Shown here: one piece after another, positions 33,221 to 41,501 of the stretch
Layout of the letters: every line of letters begins with the position of its first letter
How positions within the stretch are numbered: position 1 is the first letter of the stretch
NCBI GenBank assembly: GCA_021787595.1
Contig: JAJYLQ010000026.1
Coordinates: 1-46,554 of the forward strand
Source of the DNA: Chloroflexota bacterium
GTDB lineage: Bacteria > Chloroflexota > Anaerolineae > Anaerolineales > Villigracilaceae
Reading direction: 5' to 3'
Length of the DNA stretch: 46,554 nt
Position numbers and translations under genes: made by a program
The notes under the pieces: generated by a model
What the model saw: the letters and a program-made list of their open reading frames with translations, nothing else
Told to the model about the DNA's origin: nothing
Databases searched by the model: none

Positions 33221-34011
33221 TAATAGCCTGCTGTTCTGATCAGATTAAGTGTGCTGATTATAACTTCACGATGTTCATCCAAAATAATTTCATTCATCAT
33301 GTCGACAGTTTGGCGGTAGAGATCGAGCGAGGCAATGCCACGGGTTTTAAATGCAGGAACATTTATAGAACCCGCATCAGCGCCGAGCGCGAGGCGAAAC
33401 GATTTTGTCCATTCATTGCTATAGCCCACAGACTCTTGGACCAAATCGAAATAACGATTTTCGGTTTCGATCAAGATGCCGCGTTGAACGGCAACTGCCT
33501 TTGCCATTCCGAATATCATGCCCAGGCTTGCATATAGAACCTTCGATTCCTGTCCGAGAGATAATCCACTGAGAATTTTGTATGCCTCTTCCGCACACCC
33601 TGACAGTTCATTGGATGCGAACTGATTTGCAGCCGATTGAAGGATGGACCAACTAAATTTGAGCGCTGCTTGTCTTAGGGATGAGACGGAACCATCCGCG
33701 TCATAAAGAATTGTGGCCTGACGAAGTCCGGGCACAGCCCAAATTGCATCCCAGGGACACGTGAGTTTTGCGCGTTCCTCTTCAATACTATCGTAATGAA
33801 TGCTGACGAGGAATCCCTGCCATCGGCGAAGTTCAAGTGTGCCAATCAACCTGCATGGTTTTTCAGTGACATAAAGTTGCAAATCTACGTCACTAAATTG
33901 TGTGCCTTGACCGCGCGAAAAACTTCCCGCCATTGTGATGCCAGTAATATTGGGCGTTTTGAGTTCAACGATCAAGGATGGCAGAAAAGATTCGGGAAGT
34001 GTGATAGCCAT
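33220..34011 (-). CDS. Nucleotidyltransferase-fold protein
   Basis: A 263-residue protein with the pol-beta-type nucleotidyltransferase signature: G29-S30 in AGSFSRGQG and D41-x-D43 in FSDVDLQL. The rest is helical, with a long C-terminal region like that of aminoglycoside or lincosamide nucleotidyltransferases, but I recognise no specific subfamily. It starts three bases after the asparaginase stop (TAATGAATG arrangement), so it is translationally coupled to it. Substrate unknown: it could modify a small molecule, an antibiotic or a protein. Confidence 0.82.
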   Translation of the reverse strand: MAITLPESFLPSLIVELKTPNITGITMAGSFSRGQGTQFSDVDLQLYVTEKPCRLIGTLELRRWQGFLVSIHYDSIEEERAKLTCPWDAIWAVPGLRQATILYDADGSVSSLRQAALKFSWSILQSAANQFASNELSGCAEEAYKILSGLSLGQESKVLYASLGMIFGMAKAVAVQRGILIETENRYFDLVQESVGYSNEWTKSFRLALGADAGSINVPAFKTRGIASLDLYRQTVDMMNEIILDEHREVIISTLNLIRTAGY

Positions 34012-34014
34012 TCA

Positions 34015-35085
34015 TTATCGTGCCAGATAAAACATCGTTCTCGATTCTCCCACCACAATCCCGCGATGATTCTTAACAGGCAAAGTCGGCCCAAACGCGG
34101 CAAGTGATTTCATTTGCGAATCGTTCAGCGCGCCGAGTTGGCGCAGAATCTCCAACGTCACTGCCGGGCGGACGCGCGGCTTGGTTTCCAAATCATCATT
34201 CATACGCCCAGCGTCGCCGTCCATCACTTTCAGCGCAATGCCGATGCCGCGCGATTCGCCGCTGATTGCGCCGGGCAAAAGTCCGAGGGCCTGGAATCCT
34301 TCCGCGCCGCGCTTGGTGAGGATTTTTCCATTCCCAATTTTCATCAGCTCGCAATCGAATTCGCCGAATCCGCTGACCATTTCGGAATGCGAGGTCATCG
34401 CGGAGGTGATCTTGCGGCAGGCATCCGCACGTGCTTTGGGCAGAGACGAAGGTTCACATAGACGCGCAAAGCCCAGGGCGGCGTTCCGAAGCGGGACCGC
34501 GAAGTTCGGCGCGGAACAGCCGTCGGTGCCGAGTTCCACTTGGTCGCGTTCGATCCCGCACATCTCCGCGAAGGTCGCCAGGATGTCCTGCTGAATCGGA
34601 TGATCGCGTTCGAGATATGTTTCAAGCGGAAGTCCGCGCATTTTGGCGTGAGCCAGCATGGCGGTGTGTTTGCCGGAACAATTGTTGAAGTTGGCGGTCG
34701 GCGTGATGTTTTCGATGATGACTTTCTTTAACATTTCCGGGTCGCCGGGAAGATGCGCGCCGCATTGCAAGTCGCTTTCTTTGATTCCGATTTTTTCCTG
34801 CAAGGCTTTGACTGCATCGAGATGAATCTGCGCGGTTTCATGCGACGCGCATGACAGCGCAAGTTCGCGTGGCGTGAATCCAAAATGCTCCGCGCCGCCG
34901 CGCTCGACAAACGGCAAAGCCTGAAATGGTTTGGCGGAGGAGCGTAAAAAGGCGACCGTCTGAGGGTCGCCATAAGAATACAAAAGCTTGCCGTGAGAGT
35001 CCACCACTGTGATCGCGCCGTAATGGATCGATTCGACGATGTCCCCGCGCGTGACCTCGAAGAGTGGTTGAAAACGTTCAGTCAT
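34015..35085 (-). CDS. L-asparaginase II, Rhizobium etli type
   Basis: A 356-residue member of the asparaginase II (PF06089-like) family, unrelated to the classical E. coli enzymes. Signatures are FLRSSAKPFQALPF near residue 50, LALSCASHETAQIH, NNCSGKHTAMLAHAK with a Ser/Lys pair, and LGTDGCSAPNFAVPL. This family has a beta-lactamase-like fold with Ser-Lys catalysis and hydrolyses asparagine. AGGTGA lies before the ATG. The coupled downstream nucleotidyltransferase gene is of unclear relation. Confidence 0.92.
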   Translation of the reverse strand: MTERFQPLFEVTRGDIVESIHYGAITVVDSHGKLLYSYGDPQTVAFLRSSAKPFQALPFVERGGAEHFGFTPRELALSCASHETAQIHLDAVKALQEKIGIKESDLQCGAHLPGDPEMLKKVIIENITPTANFNNCSGKHTAMLAHAKMRGLPLETYLERDHPIQQDILATFAEMCGIERDQVELGTDGCSAPNFAVPLRNAALGFARLCEPSSLPKARADACRKITSAMTSHSEMVSGFGEFDCELMKIGNGKILTKRGAEGFQALGLLPGAISGESRGIGIALKVMDGDAGRMNDDLETKPRVRPAVTLEILRQLGALNDSQMKSLAAFGPTLPVKNHRGIVVGESRTMFYLAR

Positions 35086-35157
35086 TGGATTTCACCTGTA
35101 ATTTTTATCCGCAGATTTCGCGCATGAGATTCTGACATCTGCGCAATCTGTGGATTG

Positions 35158-36012
35158 CTATTCTTCTGCCGCGTTGCCCAAATGGTAATGGCGCGTGTAA
35201 TAATGACGCAGTCCATAGCGCAGACGCTGGACATATTGCTTGTGCTTTGCCGCCGACGATTTGAACGTGCTGAGCGACGGCTCGATCAATTTTTCAGTGG
35301 CATCCGGCGATGTGCCGCGCGAAGCCATCTTGTCCAACTTATCGTGGATCTGCTTGATCAGTTCGGCCTGCGCCTTGATGAGCGCGCTCGAGACGGTCCC
35401 GCCGCGTCCGCTGATGAACGTGTAACCGCGATAATCCGAACTCATCAGGATATCGAGCGCCTCCAGCCACGACGGGAGGTCGGCGTGCGCCAGAAAGGGA
35501 GGCTGATTCTTAAGGACGAGATCACCGATGAAAACAACCTTCTCGCTGGGAAGATTGACCCACATGGCCCCGGCAGACGGGCCGGGATGATGTTCCAGGA
35601 TTACCGGCTCTTCGCCCCAATGCAGAAACATCCGGTCGGTGAACGAGATTTCCGGCGGCGCCCATCGCACCGTGCCAAGTCCGGGAATGGTTTCCCAGTC
35701 CGCGCCGGTTTCGGTGCCCTGCGCCTTGAACGTGGTTGGACGCGAGCGGAAGACTTGCGCGGTTTTATCTTGAGCGATGACCGTGCAGTCCATGGAACGC
35801 GCGCCGAGCGTCCGGTCCGGATGCGCGTCGAGATTGATGAGTACGCGTTCCGGTCCGCTGCTGAAACTCATCAGCGCCGCGCGCCACGAGCGGCTGTCCT
35901 CCGGCGAAGGCGGCGCATCAACCTGGATCAGTCCGCGCGGTTCCTGGATCACGCCCAGTGTCACGCCTAGATAATGATCTTCAATGAAAACATTGTCAGC
36001 AATTGGCTGCAT
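35158..36012 (-). CDS. Metallo-beta-lactamase-fold protein with altered metal motif
   Basis: A 284-residue protein with the fold's order of strands (GLIQVDAPPSPEDSRSWRAA, then VLINLDAHPDRTLGARSM). At the place of HxHxDH it has D62-x-H64-x-D66-R67, so the first and last His are lost. Further down, LEHHPGPSAG and VVFIGDLVLKNQPPF keep a His and the bridging Asp. Metal binding may therefore be mononuclear or changed, and hydrolase activity is uncertain. AGGAG lies 9 nt before the ATG. It may be read from the histidine kinase transcript if the strong palindrome upstream does not stop it. Confidence 0.85.
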   Translation of the reverse strand: MQPIADNVFIEDHYLGVTLGVIQEPRGLIQVDAPPSPEDSRSWRAALMSFSSGPERVLINLDAHPDRTLGARSMDCTVIAQDKTAQVFRSRPTTFKAQGTETGADWETIPGLGTVRWAPPEISFTDRMFLHWGEEPVILEHHPGPSAGAMWVNLPSEKVVFIGDLVLKNQPPFLAHADLPSWLEALDILMSSDYRGYTFISGRGGTVSSALIKAQAELIKQIHDKLDKMASRGTSPDATEKLIEPSLSTFKSSAAKHKQYVQRLRYGLRHYYTRHYHLGNAAEE

Positions 36013-36055
36013 GAAAACTCCTGCCTCACCTTGCTCCTCCCGTCACTTCGTGACG

Positions 36056-36093
36056 CCTCCCCTTTCCTCTCCTGCAGGAGAGGAAAGGGGAGG
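36056..36093. repeat. Perfect 38-bp palindrome
   Basis: Two 19-nt arms, 36056-36074 and 36075-36093, match perfectly with no spacer (centre CTGCAG). A second perfect hairpin CGTCAC-ttc-GTGACG is next to it (36041-36055), and outer arms CCTCACCTT/AAGGTGAGG lie further out. It sits between the histidine kinase stop and the metallo-beta-lactamase-fold gene start, so it could attenuate or terminate transcription. It lacks a T tract and resembles dispersed repeats. Confidence 0.8.
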
Positions 36094-36132
36094 ACGGGGT
36101 GGGAAAAGGTGAGGTCTTTATTTTACCCTCAT

Positions 36133-38202
36133 TCAAATCCTTCCATCCATCACCGGCAAAGCGAACATGAATTGCGAGCCTTTGCCTTCTTCGCTTTCCA
36201 CCCAGATGCTGCCGCCGTGAGCCTGCACAGCAATCCGGCAGAATGCCAGCCCGATCCCCAGGCCGCCGGGACGATTCTTGTCTTTGACGCGCACGAACTT
36301 CTCAAAGATGCGTTTGCTTTCCGATGAAGGAATGCCCGGACCGGTATCCCGCACCCAGAATTCCACCCATTGGCCCTTCTTCTTTGCGCCGATTTCGATG
36401 CTCGTTTCAGCCTTCGAAAACTTGATTGCATTTTCCAGCAGATTGATGAGCACGCGCCGCATCATGTCCGCATCCACCCAAACGTCCGGCAGTTTGTCGG
36501 CGATCCTTGTTTCGATGGTCTGATGACGTCCGGCGGCGGAGGGTCTCACATCGTCAATCGAAGTCTGGATCAAAATCTGCGGGCTGACATATTGCTGCGA
36601 GACGATGGCCTGTCCGGATTCGAGCCGGTTGATATCGAGCAGGGAATTCACCAACCGCTGGATGCGGTCCGTGGAACTGACAGCGATGTGCAGAATGGAA
36701 CGCGTCGTTTCGTCACCGCTGACCATGCCGTTCAAAACGTCGAGGCTCGAGACGATGTTCCCAAGCGGCGAACGCAGATCGTGGTAGATCATGGCTGTCA
36801 GATCATCGCGCAGGGAATCGAGTTCCTTGCGTTCGGAAATGTCGCGCAGAGTCCATTGGACGGATTCGGCATCCTCGAACTCCACGCGCCGCACGTGGAC
36901 TTCGACCGGGACCGTGCCCGAATCGGCCTTGTGCAGCGCTGATTCGTACACATTGCCATCCTGCTCGCGCAAATTCCCGAATTCGATTCCAACTTTGTTC
37001 CAGTTGACTTCATGCAACTGGTCAATGCTCATGCGGTGCAGGTCTTCGGATTTGAAGCCGCTCAGTTGGATGGCTTCGCGGTTGGCCTCGATGATCTTTC
37101 CCTCCCAATCGGTGATGAAGATCGAATCGATGCTTTCTTCGAAAAGTTCCCGGTAACGCTCATGCGCCTTCTGCAATTGTTCGAAGAGTTCGGCATTGCG
37201 GATGGTGGTGCCGGCCAGGCTGCCGATGCCGGTCATCACCGTCAGCGCGTCGGCATCGAACGACTTTGAGACCGGGTTGATCGCTTCCAGCATGCCGATG
37301 GTTTTGCCCTGCGATTGGATGGGCGCGATGGCGACGGCTTTGGCTTCGATGCCCGCAAAGCGGTCAATATCGGCATAACGTTTGTCTGCATTTGCATTTG
37401 AGATCACAATGCCGTGACCATCACGCGCCACCTGGCCGACGAGTCCCTTTCCGCCGGGGACGCGCCGCTCGACGATGCCTCCCGCATTGTGTCCCGCGGC
37501 GGCGCGGAACACGATGCTTCCTTCCGCGCCTTCGATCAATCCAATGGCGACAGTTTCCACCTGCATGGCTTGCAGCGTCTGGTTGAGCACGCGCTGCCAG
37601 ACTTCGCGCACCTCGAGCGTCGCGCTAAAAATGGCTGCGCCGTCTGCGAGCGCGGTCATGATGCGTGCTTGCCGCGAACTTTCGGTATAAAGCCGCGCAT
37701 TCAGCACGGCAATGCTGGCCTGGTCCGCGATGGCCTGCATCAATTCGAGGTGCTCTTCGCGAAATGCATTCGGCGTGGGATGGACGAGGGTCAGCACGCC
37801 GACCAATTGGTCCCGCGCCAGAAGCGGAACGCACAGGGCCGACTTGGCGCCACTTTGCTCCTTTGAGTCGTCCTGCCGTTTGAGCCAGCGTTCATCCTTG
37901 CTCGTGTCGGGGATCAGGACCGCTTCGCGGTGTTGGATCACCCATCCGGCGAGGCCGCGGTCAACGGTCTCGCGCAGTTGCTGCGTGGTATGTTCATGCA
38001 GGCTTTTGCCGTAGACGATGGTCGCGTCGATCGGCTTGCCTGCGTCATCGAGAACGATGATACTGCCGCGTTCGCCGCCCACGTTTTGCAGGGCCGCAAA
38101 CAACAGACGCTGCAATACGGTGCGTAAATCGAGCGCCGCAGCGACTTCGCGGTTGATTTGGATGAGGAGTTCCAGTAGTGACCTTGTGCGGTCTTTAGCC
38201 AT
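36133..38202 (-). CDS. GAF-GAF-PAS sensor histidine kinase
   Basis: A 689-residue cytosolic sensor kinase. Two GAF domains (about 15-165 and 185-335) are followed by a PAS domain (about 345-455, with ESIDSIFITDWEGKIIEANR). The HisKA domain has phosphoacceptor His474 in IYHDLRSPLGN. The HATPase domain has N box LINLLENAIKFSK, G1 DTGPGIPSSE and G2 GGLGIGLAF. No transmembrane helix is seen, so it senses internal ligands. No response regulator is adjacent; the orphan OmpR-type regulator at 3.9-4.7 kb is a conceivable but unproved partner. Confidence 0.95.
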   Translation of the reverse strand: MAKDRTRSLLELLIQINREVAAALDLRTVLQRLLFAALQNVGGERGSIIVLDDAGKPIDATIVYGKSLHEHTTQQLRETVDRGLAGWVIQHREAVLIPDTSKDERWLKRQDDSKEQSGAKSALCVPLLARDQLVGVLTLVHPTPNAFREEHLELMQAIADQASIAVLNARLYTESSRQARIMTALADGAAIFSATLEVREVWQRVLNQTLQAMQVETVAIGLIEGAEGSIVFRAAAGHNAGGIVERRVPGGKGLVGQVARDGHGIVISNANADKRYADIDRFAGIEAKAVAIAPIQSQGKTIGMLEAINPVSKSFDADALTVMTGIGSLAGTTIRNAELFEQLQKAHERYRELFEESIDSIFITDWEGKIIEANREAIQLSGFKSEDLHRMSIDQLHEVNWNKVGIEFGNLREQDGNVYESALHKADSGTVPVEVHVRRVEFEDAESVQWTLRDISERKELDSLRDDLTAMIYHDLRSPLGNIVSSLDVLNGMVSGDETTRSILHIAVSSTDRIQRLVNSLLDINRLESGQAIVSQQYVSPQILIQTSIDDVRPSAAGRHQTIETRIADKLPDVWVDADMMRRVLINLLENAIKFSKAETSIEIGAKKKGQWVEFWVRDTGPGIPSSESKRIFEKFVRVKDKNRPGGLGIGLAFCRIAVQAHGGSIWVESEEGKGSQFMFALPVMDGRI

Positions 38203-38607
38203 TGGTTGGTTCCATCCTGCAACAAGATCGTCCCCGCTGACGATTCTAAAGATATTTTAGCCCACTTCCCGCATTAAATAAAATCAAATTTCCAGCTCTC
38301 GGGGAATCGCCGCGGTGAAACTGTTTTTGTACGCGGATTTCACGGAAAAGAAATGAAAAAATCCGCGCTGATCCGTGTCGTCCGTGGAACCTGTGCTGCC
38401 ATCTCGTGGCGCCATGGCACCCACCTCCAGTGGCGCGAACGGTGAGTTGCCGAAGCATCCGTATACTGAATCATCGGAACTCCCAATGAACCAAATTTTT
38501 CCCCAATCAGACTCGTCCCAGGTCGTTTGATCTCAACCTGTGTATAACATTGCTGCGTTCATGTTAAGCCAACCTGCCTGCCGTTGTCGAAAGTTTGGCA
38601 TGCCTGC

Positions 38608-38788
38608 TTAACATTACAGCGCAAGGTTGAGCAATCGTTCCCTGCCAATTCTCCCTCACCCTTTCCCTCTCCCGAAGGGAGAGGAGACTCCCTTCCCCAT
38701 TCGGGGGAAGGGTTGGGGATGAGGGCGAAAACGGTAGAAAAGCCATGAGCAGAACCCTCAAAACTCTAACTTTGCGCTGTAATATTAA
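38608..38788. repeat. MITE-like element with 21-bp inverted ends
   Basis: The arm at 38608-38628 matches the reverse complement of 38768-38788 at 19 of 21 positions. Between the arms lie about 140 bp dominated by CCCTCACCCTTTCCC-type palindromes with GGGAGAGG and GGGGAAGGG complements. It has no coding capacity. The arms, short size and noncoding content fit a miniature inverted-repeat element or a compound REP. Confidence 0.55.
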
Positions 38789-38808
38789 TTCATAGCTTCG
38801 AAATCGAA

Positions 38809-38814
38809 TACAAT
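38809..38814 (+). promoter_or_regulatory. Putative -10 box of the HAD gene, six bases from the ATG
   Basis: TACAAT, then TGGGCC, then the ATG at 38821. No Shine-Dalgarno sequence can be placed before the start. It predicts a leaderless transcript; the -35 is weak. Confidence 0.5.
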
Positions 38815-38820
38815 TGGGCC

Positions 38821-39495
38821 ATGTCTCTCGACCTTGGCCGTATCCGCGCCCTGTGTTTCGACGTGGACGGAACGCTCAGCGACACCGACGATTATTATGC
38901 AAACAAATTTTCGGGCTTCTTTCGCCGTGTGCCTTTCGTTCATGATCCCGAACGAGCCGCGCGCCGCCTTGTGATGTGGAGTGAATCGCCGGGCAACGCG
39001 CTGCTCGGGTGGACTGATACCATTGGCCTCGATGGGCCGGTCATCCGTTTGATTGATTTCATGTATCGGCATCGCAGGCATAAGGCCAGAAAATATTTGA
39101 TCGTCCCCGGCGTGCGGGAGATGCTGGTGCGACTCAAAGTTCGTTATCCGATGGCAGTCGTCAGCGCGCGGGATGAAGACAGCACGATGGCTTTTCTGGA
39201 ACAATTCGATCTGGTGAAATATTTCGACGTGGTCATCACCGCATTGAGTGCCGAACATACGAAACCGTACCCGGACCCGATCCGGCTGGCCGCGCAAAAG
39301 ATGGGGGCAACGCCCGAGGCTTGCCTCATGACCGGCGATACGACCGTGGATATCCGCGCGGGAAAATCCGCCGGCGCGCAGACGGCGGCTGTACTGTGCG
39401 GCTTTGGCGAGGAGCCGGAGCTGCGCCGCAAATGCCCCGATTTGATTTTGGGAAGCACGGCAGATTTGGCCAGCGTGATGTTGGATAATCAATAA
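38821..39495 (+). CDS. HAD-superfamily phosphatase
   Basis: A 224-residue hydrolase of the phosphoglycolate phosphatase/PPaX-like branch. Motif I is FDVDGTLSDTD with nucleophile Asp near residue 10, motif II is VVSARDED, motif III the Lys in HTKPYPDP and motif IV TGDTTVDIRAGKSAG. An alpha-helical cap lies between motifs I and II, with the unusual FMYRHRRHKARKY. Substrate is unknown; phosphoglycolate or pyrophosphate are candidates. It is convergent with the membrane glycosyltransferase gene. Confidence 0.9.
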   Translation: MSLDLGRIRALCFDVDGTLSDTDDYYANKFSGFFRRVPFVHDPERAARRLVMWSESPGNALLGWTDTIGLDGPVIRLIDFMYRHRRHKARKYLIVPGVREMLVRLKVRYPMAVVSARDEDSTMAFLEQFDLVKYFDVVITALSAEHTKPYPDPIRLAAQKMGATPEACLMTGDTTVDIRAGKSAGAQTAAVLCGFGEEPELRRKCPDLILGSTADLASVMLDNQ

Positions 39496-39514
39496 GTGTA
39501 ATCATCGGGCGGGA

Positions 39515-41161
39515 TTACTTTGTGTTGCTGATGATGACGATTGAGCCAAACTCATCCCCTGTGTTTGGTACTATTTTATAAATAGTTCCTATTTCCTTCA
39601 AAAAGGGATATGTTTCCATGAAGCCCGTCCGTGTGATCAAAATGTCCCATTTCTTCTGGAATACTTTGACTCTGTTTGCCCATATACTGATCCCGCGTTG
39701 GTGATCGCAGATGTTTTTGATATCGTTCGTGATTTCTTCGCTGGTGCCGTTGTCGCCGAACTGAAGCGATTGACAGGGAGAGTAGGTCCCGTAGGTCCAG
39801 TAAACATATAGTTCGTCCGGGGTCCGCCCGGTCGAGGCGCCATAATTTTGCAAGGCCAACGAGGTCTGCGCGACCGCGTTTCGAATGTAATCCGCGTAAT
39901 TGCGCCGGTTGACGAGCGAGACAGAAAATGAAATAACGAGTCCCGCCAGCAAAACGACAATCAAGGCCCTGCCCAGAACGCGACGAGAAGACGGATCGTA
40001 TTGGAAAATGTCCATGAGGGTCATCATCAGCACAGGAAGAATGGCAGCCAGGGACAGCATGTAAATGTCCATGGGATGTTTGGCGATCACGACCGTTAGA
40101 AGCAGGAGCATGAAGGTCAATCCCGCTGCCATGGCCCATGCTCTCGGCTTTTGGGAGATTTCCCTGCGCCAGCGGATCAGAGCAAAAAGGAGCAGGAAAA
40201 GCTCGATGCCCGCGGCGGCAAAGAGAATCGGCAGATCCCGCACGAGCATCGAAAAATTCGCCAGTAACAGGGACGGGGATGTGATCCCTTCCGCTCCGCT
40301 GCCATAAATCCCCTGATGAAAGATCAACCCGGTTATCCAGCTTCCGAACGCCGGATATAAATTCAGAATCGGAAGCGTTGCCAGAAAGAAACCGGCCAGT
40401 GATGATGCAACAATCCCAATGGCGGCCAGGATCGTTTTTCTCCACGATAATTTTTGCAGGCGGTGGAAAACCATGATGGCAATTAAAGCGCCCGCGATCC
40501 AGGCGGCAAAATAGATGGTGATGGATGTCAACGCGCCCATCCCCAAACCTATCCCGGCAATTTTCCATTGAGGGATTTCGCCTGGTGCATCCAATATGCC
40601 AAACAGGATAATCAACAAGAGAGTCCCGAAAGCGAAGTTGAATGAATTGTGCGACCATATTGTTAAAGTGGAAAATGAGTCCGGGTGGATTACAAAGAAC
40701 ATCATGACCAGGGATGCGGCGATCAAGACATCCTCGAGCCGTTTCGATTCCCTGGCGGTGTAGAAGAAAAGTAATGCACAACCAAGGCTCGACAATACGA
40801 TGAAGCCGCGCGCCAGCCCAAGAAATAATTCAGGATGTTGCAGGTGATACAGGATAAAACTTCCCTGATGATTGGGGAGAAATAGACGGGTTGCCAGCAG
40901 GATGATGGTACCGATTATTTCAAGCGGTGTCCCCGGATGATCAATATATGTGTAACTCCCGCCTCTCAGAATTGCCATCGAATTCAGGAAGTATTGAAAT
41001 TCCGGGTCGTAGCTTTGGTAATAGGGAGATATCGGAGCTACGTAATTACTGTAAACCCAGTATCCTATGATCGGCAGAAGAATAATCAAGGAGGGGATTA
41101 TGGCTTTCCCAGGAAAGCCAGCTGGACGATCGCTAAAAAGCTTTATTTTCAATTTCATCAT
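39515..41161 (-). CDS. GT-C-like membrane glycosyltransferase
   Basis: A 548-residue membrane protein with about 11-12 helices. The first outside loop holds YDPEFQYFLNSMAILRGG and HPGTPLE, in the position of the catalytic acidic loop of GT-C enzymes such as ArnT or protein mannosyltransferases. The C-terminal part is a soluble domain of about 100 residues with TGRTPDELYVYWTYGTY and two cysteines. It probably transfers sugars from a lipid carrier outside the membrane. Family placement is moderate; donor and acceptor cannot be told. It is followed in the same direction by no other gene. Confidence 0.78.
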   Translation of the reverse strand: MMKLKIKLFSDRPAGFPGKAIIPSLIILLPIIGYWVYSNYVAPISPYYQSYDPEFQYFLNSMAILRGGSYTYIDHPGTPLEIIGTIILLATRLFLPNHQGSFILYHLQHPELFLGLARGFIVLSSLGCALLFFYTARESKRLEDVLIAASLVMMFFVIHPDSFSTLTIWSHNSFNFAFGTLLLIILFGILDAPGEIPQWKIAGIGLGMGALTSITIYFAAWIAGALIAIMVFHRLQKLSWRKTILAAIGIVASSLAGFFLATLPILNLYPAFGSWITGLIFHQGIYGSGAEGITSPSLLLANFSMLVRDLPILFAAAGIELFLLLFALIRWRREISQKPRAWAMAAGLTFMLLLLTVVIAKHPMDIYMLSLAAILPVLMMTLMDIFQYDPSSRRVLGRALIVVLLAGLVISFSVSLVNRRNYADYIRNAVAQTSLALQNYGASTGRTPDELYVYWTYGTYSPCQSLQFGDNGTSEEITNDIKNICDHQRGISIWANRVKVFQKKWDILITRTGFMETYPFLKEIGTIYKIVPNTGDEFGSIVIISNTK

Positions 41162-41501
41162 GGAATTATTGACATTCCTATAAATTGGTGTATGTCACCC
41201 TGAGCCGAAGCCCTGAACGGAGTGAAGGGGCGAGCGAAGGGTCTCGAGTCCGAAATACGAGACTCTTCGGTCGCACACTTGCCCTGCGTGCAAGTGCAGG
41301 GAAGATACTGTTGGCGAAATCGAGAAATTGCGCTTGTATAACTGTTTCCAGCCGCACATTTACAGGCGAAAAATGAATTCGCCAACAGTATCAGGGAAGT
41401 GCGCTCCCTCAGAGTGACATCCCTTAACTGACTTTTGTAAACATCAATAGAATACGATTTCTTTCGACTGGAAATATTGTCAGCGGGTTCATGCCCGGCT
41501 T
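41162..41501. repeat. Compound repeat with nested inverted arms between two GT-C genes
   Basis: No gene is supported. The stretch is framed by TGTCACCCTGAG (from about 41190) and CTCAGAGTGACAT (to about 41422), the dispersed CACCCTGAG repeat. Inside is a perfect 15-bp inverted repeat, 41304-41318 with 41378-41392, enclosing 59 bp. A CTTGCCCTGC/GCAGGG hairpin lies just before the left arm. The nested arms may mark a small insertion into an older repeat. Confidence 0.65.

Larger units (their letters stand above)
38203..38820. other. Repeat-rich intergenic region
   Basis: No gene is supported in these 618 bases. It begins with the upstream region of the histidine kinase. Then comes a segment with ATCCGCG/CCGTG units of a dispersed repeat (about 38325-38395), a TGTTAAGC/GCTTAACA inverted repeat (38562-38569 with 38606-38613) and the 181-bp element listed separately. 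It ends with the -10 box of the HAD gene. Confidence 0.6.

Noticed and set aside
39576-40781. A 401-codon open frame in another frame of the first GT-C-like gene
   Set aside because: It lies on the same strand in a shifted frame, is rich in His/Arg/Cys with no membrane pattern or motif, and the overlapping 548-residue membrane protein is clearly the real product.
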